Below are positions 34,108 through 45,760 of a stretch of DNA of 64,000 nt, piece by piece. The DNA comes from Clavaria fumosa (Eukaryota; Basidiomycota; Agaricomycetes; Agaricales; Clavariaceae). The stretch is from NCBI GenBank assembly GCA_951802425.1, contig OX637801.1:496001-560000 (forward strand). The letters are read 5' to 3'. Below the pieces are notes generated by a model. The model saw nothing but the letters and a program-made list of their open reading frames with translations, did no database searches and was not told where the DNA came from. Within the stretch, counting starts at the first letter, position 1, and every line of letters starts with the position of its first letter. Position numbers and translations under genes: made by a program.

Positions 34108-36890
34108 TTAAGGCTGGGCGTCCTGACCAGCTAGCTTGGCCTTGTTGGGGTGAGCAAGGAAGAAGTCCCAGAGAAGCAGTGCCACATTGGTGAGGTTCCG
34201 TCGTGGCTCCCAAGTGTTCTCCTCTACAGGGTATCCCAACCACTTCACCAGGTATCTCACTCCACACCCCACCTTCTTAACATCAAGGATTGCCTCCACA
34301 TCATACTCCAGGTGGTCATCATCAATCGTAGGGGGCGGAGGGGGAGGCAGGTTCTGAGAAGGGAAGGAAGGGGGATGGTAGGGTGTCAACAGCAACTCGT
34401 TGAAGACCTGATGGATGCACCAGGCCTGAGGGAGCTTGAGGCAGTACCCAGCAGGTCCCACCTTCTCCTCAACTGCAAAGGGGCCTGCTCTCTTGTTGTC
34501 AAGCTTTTTACAGGGCCAGTCCATCTTCAAGTTTCTAGTATCCAGCCAGACCAGATCTCCCTCAGAGTACTCCCGACTTGGGCATTTCCCCTTATCGTAG
34601 CTCTTCTTCATCACTGCCGCTGCTTTCTCCATTGCCTCCTTGGCTGCTCTTTGGGACTCCATGAGCTTAGCCATCCACTCATCCGCCGCTGGGTTCACTT
34701 CCGAAGGTGGCTGGAGCCCCCCATTCCATGGGTGCCAGCCATAATCAAGGAAGAAAGGCGTCTGTCCTGTCGCAGAGTGCTCCTGATTGTTAAGAGCAAA
34801 CTCAGCTGTTGACAACCACTCAGCCCAATCGTCCTGGAGGTGGTCCACATATGCCCGGAGATAGATCTCCATCTCCTGATTTGCTCATTCTGTCTGCCCA
34901 TCAGTCTGTGGGTGGAAGGCTGTACTTGGGTTTGCCTTTACTCAGATCATGGAGTAAAACTCCTTCATGAACTGAGACACAAACTGGGAGCCTTGGTCAC
35001 TCACGACCTTATGAGGGACTCCATGGTCCCAGAACACTCGATCTCAGAGGAGACACGCCGCCCTAAGTCCTGTGAGGTTGAGCCCGATCGCTTCGAGCAG
35101 TGTCCATTTTGTGAACTTGTCAACAATGACAAGGATGGCATTATGTCCATGGGAGAGGGGGAGGGGACCAACTATGTCCCATGAGATCACCGACCAGGGA
35201 CCATCAGGCACCGGATGGGGGTGCAGTGGGGCAGCATGCTTGGTACAGTCAGGTTTCGTCCGCTGGCATGTCTCACGGGCATACCGATCTACATCTTTCA
35301 CCATGTCCAGCCACCAATAACCCTTCACTAGTGCTGCTCTCAACTTCCAGGGCCCAGGGTGTCCAGCAGCAGGGAGGTCATGCTCAAACTCAAGGACAGC
35401 CTCACAAGCTCCTAGGGGGACCCAAGTGACTATCCCCTTTCGCCAGAGTCCAGCACGATCTCGTGTCCACTCATCATCAAGCTCCTCTGGCTTCTGTACA
35501 TGTACCATGCTATTTTTCTGGAGTAGCATCTCCATTTCCAATGTGAATGACACACGGACTTCCATTTCTGGGAAAACCTGCACCAGTGCATCCTCCTCCA
35601 CCATCTCTCCATAGTCCGGTCTCTGGGAGAGTGCATCTGCCTTTGTGTTTGACTTGCCAGTGCAATACTTTATTTCAAAGTCAAAACACTGGAGCTCCCC
35701 AACCCAATGGACCTGTCTTGGCTTCAACTTCTGGGGCTTCTGGAAGTACTGGAGGTTCGCATGGTCTGTCCAGATCTCAATCATCTCATCTGCTCCAATG
35801 AGGTATGCCTGCCACTCGTGAAGTGCCCGAATCACAGCTAAGAACTCCTTGTCATACACGTCATAGTTCTTCTCAGCTGCAGTGAGGGCCTTGGAGATAT
35901 AGTCCACAACTCTCCAGGTTCCATCCATCTGCTGCTGTGAGAGCACTCCACCAGTTGCCAGGTTACTTGCATCTGTCTCTACCTTCCATCTCCCTTTATC
36001 CTGTGGCAGAGCCAAGACTGGGGCTGATACGAGTGCCTGGCGGAGATCTTGGAAGGCTGCCTCCTCCTCCTCCTCCCATTTCCAAGGAACATTCCCAGTC
36101 AGCCGGAAGAGTGGCTTTGCCCAGGCAGAAAGATTTGGGATGTGCCGGTGGAGGTAGTTCAACATCCCATTGAACCTCTGGACATCCTTCACATTCCTAG
36201 GGCATGGCCAATCTTGGACTGCCACACCCTTTGCTGGGTCATGCTCTAACCGGTTGTGAGAGATCTTCATCCCCAGGAAGATGATCTCACTCTTCTCAAA
36301 CTCGCATTTACTGAGTTTGAGACACAACCCATTCTCTCCAAACTTCCTCAAGACCCAATCCATCCAGTACTGGTGTGTAGCCAAGTCCTCTGCAAACACA
36401 ATGACATCATCCACATAAGCCCTCACATGTCCTCCTGCAATCTCCTCCCTCAACACATGATTCATGAAGCGTTGGAAGGTGGCTGGTGCATTCTGCAGTC
36501 CGAACCACATGACAGCTGGTTCAAAGAGTCCATGAGGTGTCAAGAAGGCACAGCGGTGCTGGTGCTCTGGCCATATCTGCATGGATGGGAAACCTCCCTT
36601 TGCATCAATCTTAGAGTAGATCAATGCTCCCTTAAGCACATCCACTGTGTCTCGGATGTGGGGAAGGGGGTACTTGTCCTTGACCAGGTGTGCATTCAGC
36701 CTCAAGTAGTCGATAATCAGCCGCAGCTTGTCCTTCTCATGTTTGAAGAAGAAGGGGCTGGCATATGGGGATTTCGAGGGCCGGATTTGTCCTGAAGCGA
36801 GCTGCTCATCCACCCAATGGTTCATCTCCACCATCTCCTGCCATGTAAAAGAATACAGCTTGGAGGAGAGGTGCTCAGGGTCCTTTTTGA
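34108..36890 (-). pseudogene. Pol of copy A (RT-RNase H-integrase-chromodomain)
   Basis: The frame 36,834-35,044 includes YVDDVIVF, RNase H and the integrase zinc region with a small deletion (the QGC of QGCETC is missing). TGA at 35,044 falls where copy 1 has CGA and copy B TGG. Integrase and chromodomain continue from about 35,040 to 34,108 (NQEHSATGQTPFFLDYG, YLVKWLGYP), with a further stop near 34,890. Not functional. Confidence 0.9.
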
Positions 36891-36915
36891 ACTCGATCTT
36901 AATATCAAAGTCCAG

Positions 36916-37488
36916 TCAGGAGTGGGGAAGTTCATCCCACTTTGCTTCACTGAAAACTGAAGGGTAGTGGCTGGGCCAATCAGGGGTAGGGCCAGAGTTG
37001 GGAAAACAGGTGTCTGAAATACTCACGGATGTGAGGGTACTCATTTTCCGGGGTGCAGGGGCTCGAGGGGATGGGGAACACTGTGGGGGGCAGCAGGTAA
37101 GGCTCAGCTCTGCCTTCTGCCAGTCAATATCCAGGTTATGCCACTTGAGCCAGTCATGCCCAAGGATGACCTTGTGGGACTGGGTCTTTCCCAGCAGAAA
37201 GTGGATCCACTCCTGGTGGTCACCAACTCTCACCAGCACCTCTATCCCATACCGGACCTTTCCATTCTTGTTCTGCATCCCATCCACATTATACATGGTG
37301 ATTGGGTTCAGCAGGAGAGATGGCTCCAGTCCCACTCCTTTCACCCACTCCAAATCCATGAAGCAGTTGGTGCGCCCTGAGTCGACAAGGGCCTTCATCA
37401 TAGTCCCCTTGCCTGTGCTGAGAGCCTCCAAGTGCACCTGGATGGCCAGCTCTTGTGGCACACGTTCCCCCACTTCTGGCTGCACCAC
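36916..37488 (-). pseudogene. Aspartic protease region of copy A
   Basis: It carries ALVDSGRTNCFMD, with the catalytic D-S-G, and the late motif VILGHDWLKWHN. It differs from the copy B protein at only two residues of 190. It ends at a TGA (PHS-stop) that copy B shares, before the linker to RT. Confidence 0.88.
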
Positions 37489-37536
37489 TCATGGGCACTC
37501 TGCCAGTCTCACTTCCTCCTTCACCTCAGCCCCAAT

Positions 37537-38537
37537 TCAGGTATGTCTCCACTGCAAGATAGTATACCAGGGTATCTTTGCAGCAGGCACAGGGACGGAA
37601 AGGGGGCTGGCACACTTCTTCTCCCCAGCAGGAGTCCTCCTCTCTCTCTCATACAACTCTATGCAGGCTTGGAGCCGTGCAATCTCTTTCTCATATCCCT
37701 CTGCCACTTGGGGGGCACATGGTGCTGCACAGGTTTGGGCCCTTGGGACCTGCAGACGCATATCAGGCAGGGTGCAGAATCGGACAGCATGGCCAGTCTG
37801 GTGGCATCGGAAACAACGTCTCTCATCAGCAGGGGCACATCCATGGCCCATGGCCACATCCAGTGGTCGCGGAAAGGTCATGCCAGGTCGCGGCAAGGTC
37901 GCGAAAGGTCGTGTGGGGGTCACGATGGGTTGTGCGGGGGTTGCGGTGTCCGTTCTGTGGGTATCCCATCCAGTCGCCTTTGCTGGGCATCAAGCCTCTC
38001 AGCCAGCAGCTTCCATTCTCCATATGTCTCTGGCATTGGGGAGACACCATAGATTCTCTCCACCAGCCTCCTACTCAGGTTCAACTCCAGCCAATGGACT
38101 AGGATTCCTGAGTCCTTCTCTGCACTCAACTTCGCCCGTCAGAACAGTGTCTTGAATTTCGCAAAGAACTCTGGTGCTGTTGTGGCACCCTGTTTCAGCC
38201 CTGCAATATTGGCAAGGGCAGTTGCATGGTCATTCAGGTCGTCGAATGTGTGCTTCATCTCCTCCACAAACTCTGCCCAGGTTCCGGCCTCACCACTACC
38301 CAGGATCTCTTCTGCTTTCATATTCGCCCATTTTGCAGCGAATCCTTCTCCAGCAATTTTGCTCAGAGCAAAGAGGACCTTCACCAGGTCCACAGCATAG
38401 ACAGTCAGGTTCGCCATAAACAGGAGGCGAAGGGATCGGAGGAACATACAGAAGTTCCTTTTCTGCCCATCAAAGGGGGCAACAGCTAGGTCCAGCATTC
38501 TATAGCACTGTAAAATAAAGTTCCAGGCCTTTGGCAC
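37537..38537 (-). pseudogene. Gag of copy A
   Basis: The frame from 38,537 covers the capsid-like region (FAVELVEEM-type segment near 38,260, WAEFVEEMK). TGA near 38,139 interrupts it. The gag nucleocapsid part carries one zinc knuckle CFRCHQTGHAVRFC (about 37,800), pattern C-x2-C-x4-H-x4-C. It ends at TGA 37,537-37,539, where copy B has CGA. Confidence 0.85.
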
Positions 38538-38619
38538 TCAGTATCTCTTGGGGAGGGTCACAGTAGACTTCCTCTGGGTCTGGTCACATGTATCTACACA
38601 CAGTAAAAATTTCATGTGG

Positions 38620-38815
38620 TTCTGTTACACACCACAGGCAAGGTTGGATTATCTGAAGTTTCTGTTAATCACTTCAGACAGGATGGGAATACCACAGGCA
38701 CAGGCAGGATTGGATTATCAGGAGTTTCTGTTAATCACCACAGGCAGAATTGGAACACCACAGGCAGGATTGGATTATCTGAAGTTTCTGTTAATCACTT
38801 CAGGCAGGGTAAAGA
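38620..38815. repeat. Leader repeats in copy A
   Basis: Three imperfect copies of a phrase containing GGATTATCTGAAG and TTTCTGTTAATCAC lie in the 5' leader between LTR and gag. The words CAGGCAGGATTGGATT recur. Confidence 0.8.
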
Positions 38816-38926
38816 AAAGAGGATGATAGGGTTGAGCTGTGGTGGGATGTCACAGTTTGAGTCAGGGGTCCAGGCTAACCAGGTATGAGATACAGGGTTA
38901 GGGTGGACAGAGGGATCTTAGTATTA

Positions 38927-39174
38927 TATCAGACTGGGTCTCACACAACTTAAGCGTAAGGTCATGATGACAATACTAAGATAAGGGGAAAAGAGTACAA
39001 AACTGGAAACGATGCAGTATATATAGCGGGAACCCCGGCACTTGCTGACTTTCCCACGCTTGGACCCTCGGATCACGTGATGCACCCAGGCCCAGGTCAT
39101 GTGACCTTCCGACAACCCTCCCCAGTTTCTCCACAACTGCTCTTTTTTGGATGCTTATGTAAGCGATCCTAACA
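38927..39174 (-). repeat. 5' LTR of copy A, with 43-bp internal deletion
   Basis: 248 bp. Apart from scattered substitutions it matches the 3' LTR but lacks about 43 bp. The missing segment is bounded in the 3' LTR by two copies of AGGTCATGTGA, which fits deletion between short direct repeats. Its outer end abuts copy B. Confidence 0.9.
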
Positions 39175-39181
39175 CTTCCAT

Positions 39182-40119
39182 ATGTTCCTCCAATCCCTTC
39201 GCCTCCTGTTTATGGCAAACCCAACTGTCTATGCTGTGGACCTGGTGAAGGTCCTCTTTGCTCTGAGCAAAATTGCTGGAGAAGGATTCACTGCAGAATG
39301 GGTGAATATGAAAGCAGAAGAGATCCTGGGTAGTGGCGAGGCCAGAACCTGGGCAGAGTTTGTGGAGGAGATGAAGCGTGCATTTGATGACCTGAATGAC
39401 CATGCGACTGCCCTTGCCGATATTGCAGGGCTGAAACAGGGTGCCATGACAGCACTGGAGTTCTTCGCAAAATTCGAGACACTGTTCTGACAGGCGAAGT
39501 TGAGTGCAGAGAAGGACTCAGGAATCCTAGTCCATTGGCTGGAGTTGAACCTGAGTAGGAGGCTGGTGGAGAGAATCTATGGTGTCTCCCCAATGCCAGA
39601 GACATATGGAGAATGGAAGCTGCTGGCTGAGAGGCTTGATGCCCAGCAAAGGTGACTGGATGGGATACTCGCAGAACGGACACCGCAACCCCCGCACGAC
39701 CAATTGTGACCCCCATGCGACCTGGCATGACCTTGCTGCAACTGCTGGATGTGGCCATGGACCGTGGATGTGCCCCTCCTGATGAGAGACGTTGTTTCCG
39801 ATGCCACCAGACTGGCCACGCTGTCCGATTCTGCCCCCTGCCCGATATGCGTCTGCAGGTCCCAAGGGTCCAAACCCGTGCAGTACCATGTGCCCCCCAA
39901 ATGGTGGAGAGATATGAGAAGGAGATTGTGCGGCTCCGAGCCTGCCTGGAGCTGTATGAGAAGGAGAGAAGGGCTCCTGCAGAGGAGAAGAAGTGTGCCA
40001 GCCCCCTTTCCATCCCTGTGCCTGCTGCAAGTATACCCCAATATACTATCTTGCAGTGGAGACATACCCGAATTGGGGCTGAGGTGAAGGAGGAAGTGAG
40101 ACTGGCAGAGTGCCCATGA
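39182..40119 (+). pseudogene. Gag of copy B, 5'-truncated
   Basis: 39,182-39,490 matches the capsid-like part of copy A with about ten differences in 100 residues and ends at the same TGA. The zinc knuckle CFRCHQTGHAVRFC lies near 39,800. Codon 40,069-40,071 is CGA, intact, where copy A has TGA. Confidence 0.85.
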
Positions 40120-40692
40120 GTGGTGCAGCCAGAAGTGGGGGAACGTGTGCCACAAGAGCTGGCCATCCAGGTGCACTTGGAGGCTCTCAGCACAGGCAAG
40201 GGGACTATGACGAAGGCCCTTGTCGACTCAGGGCGCACCAACTGCTTCATGGATTTGGAGTGGGTGAAAGGAGTGGGACTGGAGCCATCTCTCCTGCTGA
40301 ACCCAATCACCATGTATAATGTGGATGGGATGCAGAACAAGAATGGAAAGGTCTGGTATGGGATAGAGGTGCTGGTGAGAGTTGGTGACCACCAGGAGTG
40401 GATCCACTTTCTGCTGGGAAAGACCCAGTCCCACAAGGTCATCCTTGGGCATGACTGGCTCAAGTGGCATAACCTGGATATTGACTGGCAGAAGGCAGAG
40501 CTGAGCCTTACCTGCTGCCCCCCACAGTGTTCCCCATCCCCTCGAGCCCCTGCACCCCGGAAAATGAGTACCCTCACATCCGTGAGTATTTCAGACACCT
40601 GTTTTCCCAACTCTGGCCCTACCCCTGATTGGCCCAGCCACTACCCTTCAGTTTTCAGTGAAGCAAAGTGGGATGAACTTCCCCACTCCTGA
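40120..40692 (+). pseudogene. Aspartic protease region of copy B
   Basis: Same 190-residue frame as copy A, with D-S-G and ILGHDW motifs, ending at the same TGA before RT. Sharing this stop with copy A indicates a common inactive parent or conversion. Confidence 0.88.
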
Positions 40693-43245
40693 CTGGACTT
40701 TGATATTAAGATCGAGTTCAAAAAGGACCCTGAGCACCTCTCCTCCAAGCTGTATTCTTTTACATGGCAGGAGATGGTGGAGATGAACCATTGGGTGGAT
40801 GAGCAGCTCGCTTCAGGACAAATCCGGCCCTCGAAATCCCCATATGCCAGCCCCTTCTTCTTCAAACATGAGAAGGACAAGCTGCGGCTGATTATCGACT
40901 ACTTGAGGCTGAATGCACACCTGGTCAAGGACAAGTACCCCCTTCCCCACATCCGAGACACAGTGGATGTGCTTAAGGGAGCATTGATCTACTCTAAGAT
41001 TGATGCAAAGGGAGGTTTCCCATCCATGCAGATATGGCCAGAGCACCAGCACCGCTGTGCCTTCTTGACACCTCATGGACTCTTTGAACCAGCTGTCATG
41101 TGGTTCGGACTGCAGAATGCACCAGCCACCTTCCAACGCTTCATGAATCATGTGTTGAGGGAGGAGATTGCAGGAGGACATGTGAGGGCTTATGTGGATG
41201 ATGTCATTGTGTTTGCAGAGGACTTGGCTACACACCAGTACTGGATGGATTGGGTCTTGAGGAAGTTTGGAGAGAATGGGTTGTGTCTCAAACTCAGTAA
41301 ATGCGAGTTTGAGAAGAGTGAGATCATCTTCCTGGGGATGAAGATCTCTCACAACCGGTTAGAGCATGACCCAGCAAAGGGTGTGGCAGTCCAAGATTGG
41401 CCATGCCCTAGGAATGTGAAGGATGTCCAGAGGTTCAATGGGATGTTGAACTACCTCCACCGGCACATCCCAAATCTTTCTGCCTGGGCAAAGCCACTCT
41501 TCCGGCTGACTGGGAATGTTCCTTGGAAATGGGAGGAGGAGGAGGAGGCAGCCTTCCAAGATCTCCGCCAGGCACTCGTATCAGCCCCAGTCTTGGCTCT
41601 GCCACAGGATAAAGGGAGATGGAAGGTAGAGACAGATGCAAGTAACCTGGCAACTGGTGGAGTGCTCTCACAGCAGCAGATGGACGGAACCTGGAGAGTT
41701 GTGGACTATATCTCCAAGGCCCTCACTGCAGCTGAGAAGAACTATGACGTGTATGACAAGGAGTTCTTAGCCGTGATTCGGGCACTTCACGAGTGGCAGG
41801 CATACCTCATTGGAGCAGATGAGATGATTGAGATCTGGACAGACCATGCGAACCTCCAGTACTTCCAGAAGCCCCAGAAGTTGAAGCCAAGACAGGTCCA
41901 TTGGGTTGGGGAGCTCCAGTGTTTTGACTTTGAAATAAAGTATTGCACTGGCAAGTCAAACACAAAGGCAGATGCACTCTCCTGGAGACCGGACTATGGA
42001 GAGATGGTGGAGGAGGATGCACTGGTGCAGGTTTTCCCAGAAATGGAAGTCCGTGTGTCATTCACATTGGAAATGGAGATGCTACTCCAGAAAAATAGCA
42101 TGGTACATGTACAGAAGCCAGAGGAGCTTGATGATGAGTGGACGCGAGATCGTGCTGGACTCTGGCGAAAGGGGATAGTCACTTGGGTCCCCCTAGGAGC
42201 TCGTGAGGCTGTCCTCAAGTTTGAGCATGACCTCCCTGCTGCTGGACACCCTGGGCCCTGGAAGTTGAGAGCAGCACTAGTGAAGGGTTATTGGTGGCTG
42301 GACATGGTGAAAGATGTAGATCGGTATGCCCAGGGGTGTGAGACATGCCAGCGGACGAAGCCTGACCGTACCAAGCATGCTGCCCCACTGCACCCCCATC
42401 CGGTGCCCGATGGTCCCTGGTCGGTGATCTCATGGGACATAGTTGGTCCCCTCCCCCTCTCCTGTGGACATAACGCCATCCTTGTCATTGTCAACAAATT
42501 CACGAAACGGACACTGCTCGAAGTGATCGGGCTCAACCTCACAGGACTTGGAGCAGCGCGTCTCCTCTGGGATCGAGTATTTCGTGACCATGGAGTCCCT
42601 CACAAGGTTGTGAGTGACTGGGGGTCCCAGTTTGTGTCCCGCTTCATGAAGGAGTTCTACTCCATGATCCAGGTAAAAGCAAACCCAAGTACTGCCTTTC
42701 ATCCACAGACTGATGGACAGACGGAACGGGTGAACCAGGAGATGGAGATCTATCTCCGGGCCTACATGGACCACCTCCAGGATGATTGGGCTGAATGGTT
42801 GTCCACTGCGGAGTTTGCTCTTAATAATCGTGAGCACTCAGCGACAGGACAGACGCCTTTCTTCCTCGACTACGGACGACACCCATGGAATGGGGGGCTC
42901 CGGCCACCTTTGGAAGTGAACCCAGTGGCAGACAAGTGGATGGCTAAGCTCATGGAGTCCCAAAGAGCAGCCAAGGAGGCAATGGAGAAAGTGGCGGCAG
43001 TGATGAAGAAGAGCTACGATAAGGGGAAATGCCCAAGTCAGGAGTACTCTGAGGGAGATCTGGTCTGGCTGGATACTAGAAACTTGAAGATGGACCGGCC
43101 CTGTAAAAAGCTTGACAACAAGAGAGCAGGCCCCTTTGCAGTTGAGGAGAAGGTGGGACCTGCTGGGTACTGCCTCAAACTCCCTCGGGCCTGGCACATC
43201 CATCGGGTCTTCAATGAGTTGCTGTTGACACCTTACCATCCCCCT
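40693..43245 (+). pseudogene. Pol of copy B (RT-RNase H-integrase)
   Basis: The frame is open from 40,774 (linker from 40,693) through RT (YVDD), RNase H, the HHCC zinc finger (GCETCQRTKPD) and integrase (SDWGSQFVS, TERVNQE). Some catalytic-region residues look changed at CpG-derived codons, for example SDRG to SDWG. The frame runs past the element end at about 43,245 into unrelated sequence to 43,566, so the last 105 or so residues are not Pol. Confidence 0.9.
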
Positions 43246-43514
43246 CTCTCTTCTCCTCTATTTTCTTTCATGTTTCTTTGCTCACTTCCCAAATCAAATT
43301 CTTGTTTGAGAAGGCCCTGCTGTGGAGGGCCCCCCAATTGCACCAGAGCAGAGGTGTTCCCACCCCCCAAGTGTGGGGCCCAAGGCATGCAAACAATTTA
43401 TTTGCCTATATTTTTGCTTCTTACCCTTTCATCCATCATGGTTGCAGCAACTGCCCCTTGGATGTCACAATGGGTGTTACCCATAATTTGTGTAATTGAT
43501 CTATATTTCCTTTC
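43246..43514. other. Junction downstream of copy B, no gene
   Basis: Unrelated to the Ty3 element; open in the Pol frame by chance. No domain recognised. Confidence 0.5.
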
Positions 43515-43855
43515 TTTGGTTGGTGTAATTAACCTAATCCTAGTGTTTATATCAACCCTCCCATAATTGGTGCAATTAACTGTCAGTTTTATGGGTCAAA
43601 TTACCTTCCTCTAATTGGTGTAATTAACCTAATCCTAATGTTTATATCACCCTCCTGTAATTGGTGCAATTAACTGTCAGTTTTATGGGTCAAATTACCC
43701 TCCTATAATTGGTGTAATTAACCTAATCCTAGTGTTTATATCACCCTCCCATAATTGGTGCAATTAACTGTCAGTTTTATGGGTCAAATTACTTTCCTAT
43801 AATTGGTGTCATTAACCTAATCCTAATGTTTATATCACTTGTCTGAGTTGGGTAA
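43515..43855 (+). repeat. 94-95-bp tandem repeat, about 3.5 units
   Basis: TTGGTGTAATTAACCTAATC recurs at 43,520, 43,615, 43,709 and 43,803. Each unit also holds TAATTGGTGCAATTAACTGT and ATGGGTCAAATTAC. It is AT-rich. Confidence 0.9.
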
Positions 43856-45293
43856 AATGCCCTCTACAAAGCACTTGCTTTCATGGTAATAATCAACTGT
43901 TTTTGCCCAGTTTCTAGCCAGTACAAACCTGTAAAAATAATGGTTATGATCACTGCAAAGTATGGTGAAAAGTCACTTACAACTTCAGCTTAAAAATACT
44001 CATATAAGAGTGATATTTACCTGAGGAACAGCAGGTGAATTTGGACATAAAAGTAGTGAAATTCACCTGTTTTCTGTACCTGATAAACACATGATTATCA
44101 ACTACTGATGGTGATTTCCACCTAGGAACAAGTTGCCATTCACCATAATTTAGGGTGCTTTGTGTGGTGATTTTCACCAGGTTTCAGGCTTGCAGTGGGG
44201 AAGGGCAAGTTAATATCTTGTTGCCCCTGATCTCTGTCTGAAACTGGTTAATGAAATAGTTTGTGGCATCAGCATCTTATGTCAAATTCTCCTCCAAAAC
44301 ATGAGATGCCAGATCTTTTAAGTCTCTTGATTGCTCACCATTACTTGTGTGACATTTTGTCTCTCCCTCAGCCATCAATGTGTAATGTTGTTGTGGTTGT
44401 GAACTGGCTTTACATGTCCAAATTTCAAATTTTTCATGGGTGACAGTTCTTCCCATGCTTACATGACATTGGCAATTCAGTCATCCTTCTGTTATTTCAC
44501 TCCTTTAATGCACAGATGGAAGCCCACTACACCACTTGACTTTCCATTCATATCACCACAAGAAGTTTAACACTGCATGGTTATTGTCCTTTTAATGTCC
44601 TTTATTTCTTTACTTATCACTAGCTGAAATTGAGAAATGACTCTGCTAAACCTGCTAATCATACTGGGGACAGGCAATCCTGGGTTGGTTTTATCAGGTC
44701 ATGTGATGTTTTTCGCAGAGGTGGAATGGTCATCAACATAATATGATTAAATATCCATCTTCTGCTGGCCAGGAAGTTTCACATGAACTGTATGATATGT
44801 CTGAGCTATGCTACAAGGCTGAGAACCATTGGCCAGCTCTAATTACTGTGTGAGAGTCCATTTCTGCTGTGAAGATGAGTGTTGATTACTGTAATGTTGA
44901 TTACTCATCCATTGATTGACCCTCAAAAGGAAATTCTGCTCAGTTTCAATGCACAACCCAAATGATGAGTGCTTGATGGCTATTTGACATCTACCTTTGA
45001 TTTCAAGTGCTAGGACCCCTTAAAAATGTAGGCTGAATACTCTCTTCAGAACAGATTTCTCCATAAGTGTTTAATACCACTGCTAGATGAGCTCGAGTGC
45101 CATTTCTGAGCCCTCAGGGACATATGAAGAAAATCTGCTCTGCAGACTTGTTCCAGTGAGCCTTTTTCTGTCACTTTCTCCACCAGAGTCAAGCGCCATC
45201 TGTTGCAGCTGAGGCCACAACTACTGTGACCATCTCTCAAGGTGATTTGGCAGAGCGCCACAATGACAAATAAATGGTCGAATTAGGCTACAA
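43856..45293. other. No gene recognised
   Basis: AT-rich with only short unsupported ORFs. Words such as GGTGATTTTCACC recur loosely around 43.95-44.2 kb. Confidence 0.5.
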
Positions 45294-45760
45294 TTGCCTG
45301 TCCCCAATCATACTGTATTGTTTAATACTCCATCCACTATTGCTTGCCAACTGTGTAGAAATGGAGGAAAATTAAATAAGCATGCAGTGTCAAATCTATC
45401 ATTGATTGGAAAGAAGACAAGCACTTTCAGTGTCACCTCCCATGAGTTTGACTTCTCCACAATGATCACTGTCTATTTTGTGTTCTTTACACAATGTTTT
45501 ATAAGCTAACTGTAGGGAATGACTCTAAAGACCATCCCACATTCATTTGACCCACATAATGGCTGCAAAGACTGTCATCATGTCTGTATGCTGTGTTCAT
45601 GTGCCAATGAATGTATTTTCTCACACTGACATGACCCTGTGGCTTAGATTAGCATCCACACAACGGTGCCACATCCAAATATTTGTTTTTTACTGGTTCA
45701 CTTGACATTCCATCCTCTATCGCTTTCTGACATTGTGAAACACCTCCCTGCCGTTCAGAA
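45294..45760 (+). repeat. Broken duplicate of the start of the next gene
   Basis: The segment at about 45,300-45,480 repeats the layout of 45,690-45,880: ATGGA(A/G)GAAAAT, then AAGCATGCAGTGTCAAATCTAT, then a TT(T/G)AAC/GACCTCTCCACC-like phrase. In this upstream copy the first codons run into TAA, so it is a dead 5' duplicate. Confidence 0.65.

Larger units (their letters stand above)
33806..39174 (-). mobile_element. Ty3/gypsy retrotransposon, copy A (complete but dead)
   Basis: On the minus strand: 5' LTR (39,174-38,927), leader, gag, protease, RT-RNase H-integrase, chromodomain, purine tract and 3' LTR (34,096-33,806). The gene order and proteins match copy 1. Several in-frame stops kill it. 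The 5-bp flanks (TATCA left, CTTCC right) differ, so the ends do not look like a simple insertion. Confidence 0.92.
34371..43245. repeat. 4.1-kb inverted repeat made by Ty3 copies A and B
   Basis: Arms are about 34,371-38,454 and 39,175-43,245, with a 720-bp spacer made of copy A's leader and 5' LTR. Identity is highest across protease and RT and lower in gag and integrase. Confidence 0.9.
39175..43245 (+). mobile_element. Ty3/gypsy copy B, internal part only, opposite orientation
   Basis: Runs head to head with copy A. It starts abruptly in early gag at the exact outer end of copy A's 5' LTR and ends abruptly after integrase at about 43,245, lacking leader, chromodomain, purine tract and both LTRs. 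Proteins are nearly identical to copy A over protease and RT. Confidence 0.92.

Noticed and set aside
36998..38155. 385-codon plus-strand ORF and its mirror at 39,288-40,610 (minus)
   Set aside because: Antisense of Ty3 gag-protease. Present in both copies only because the copies are nearly identical.
43246..43566. C-terminal extension of copy B Pol
   Set aside because: Homology to the other copies ends at about 43,245. The rest is an accidental open frame into unrelated sequence.
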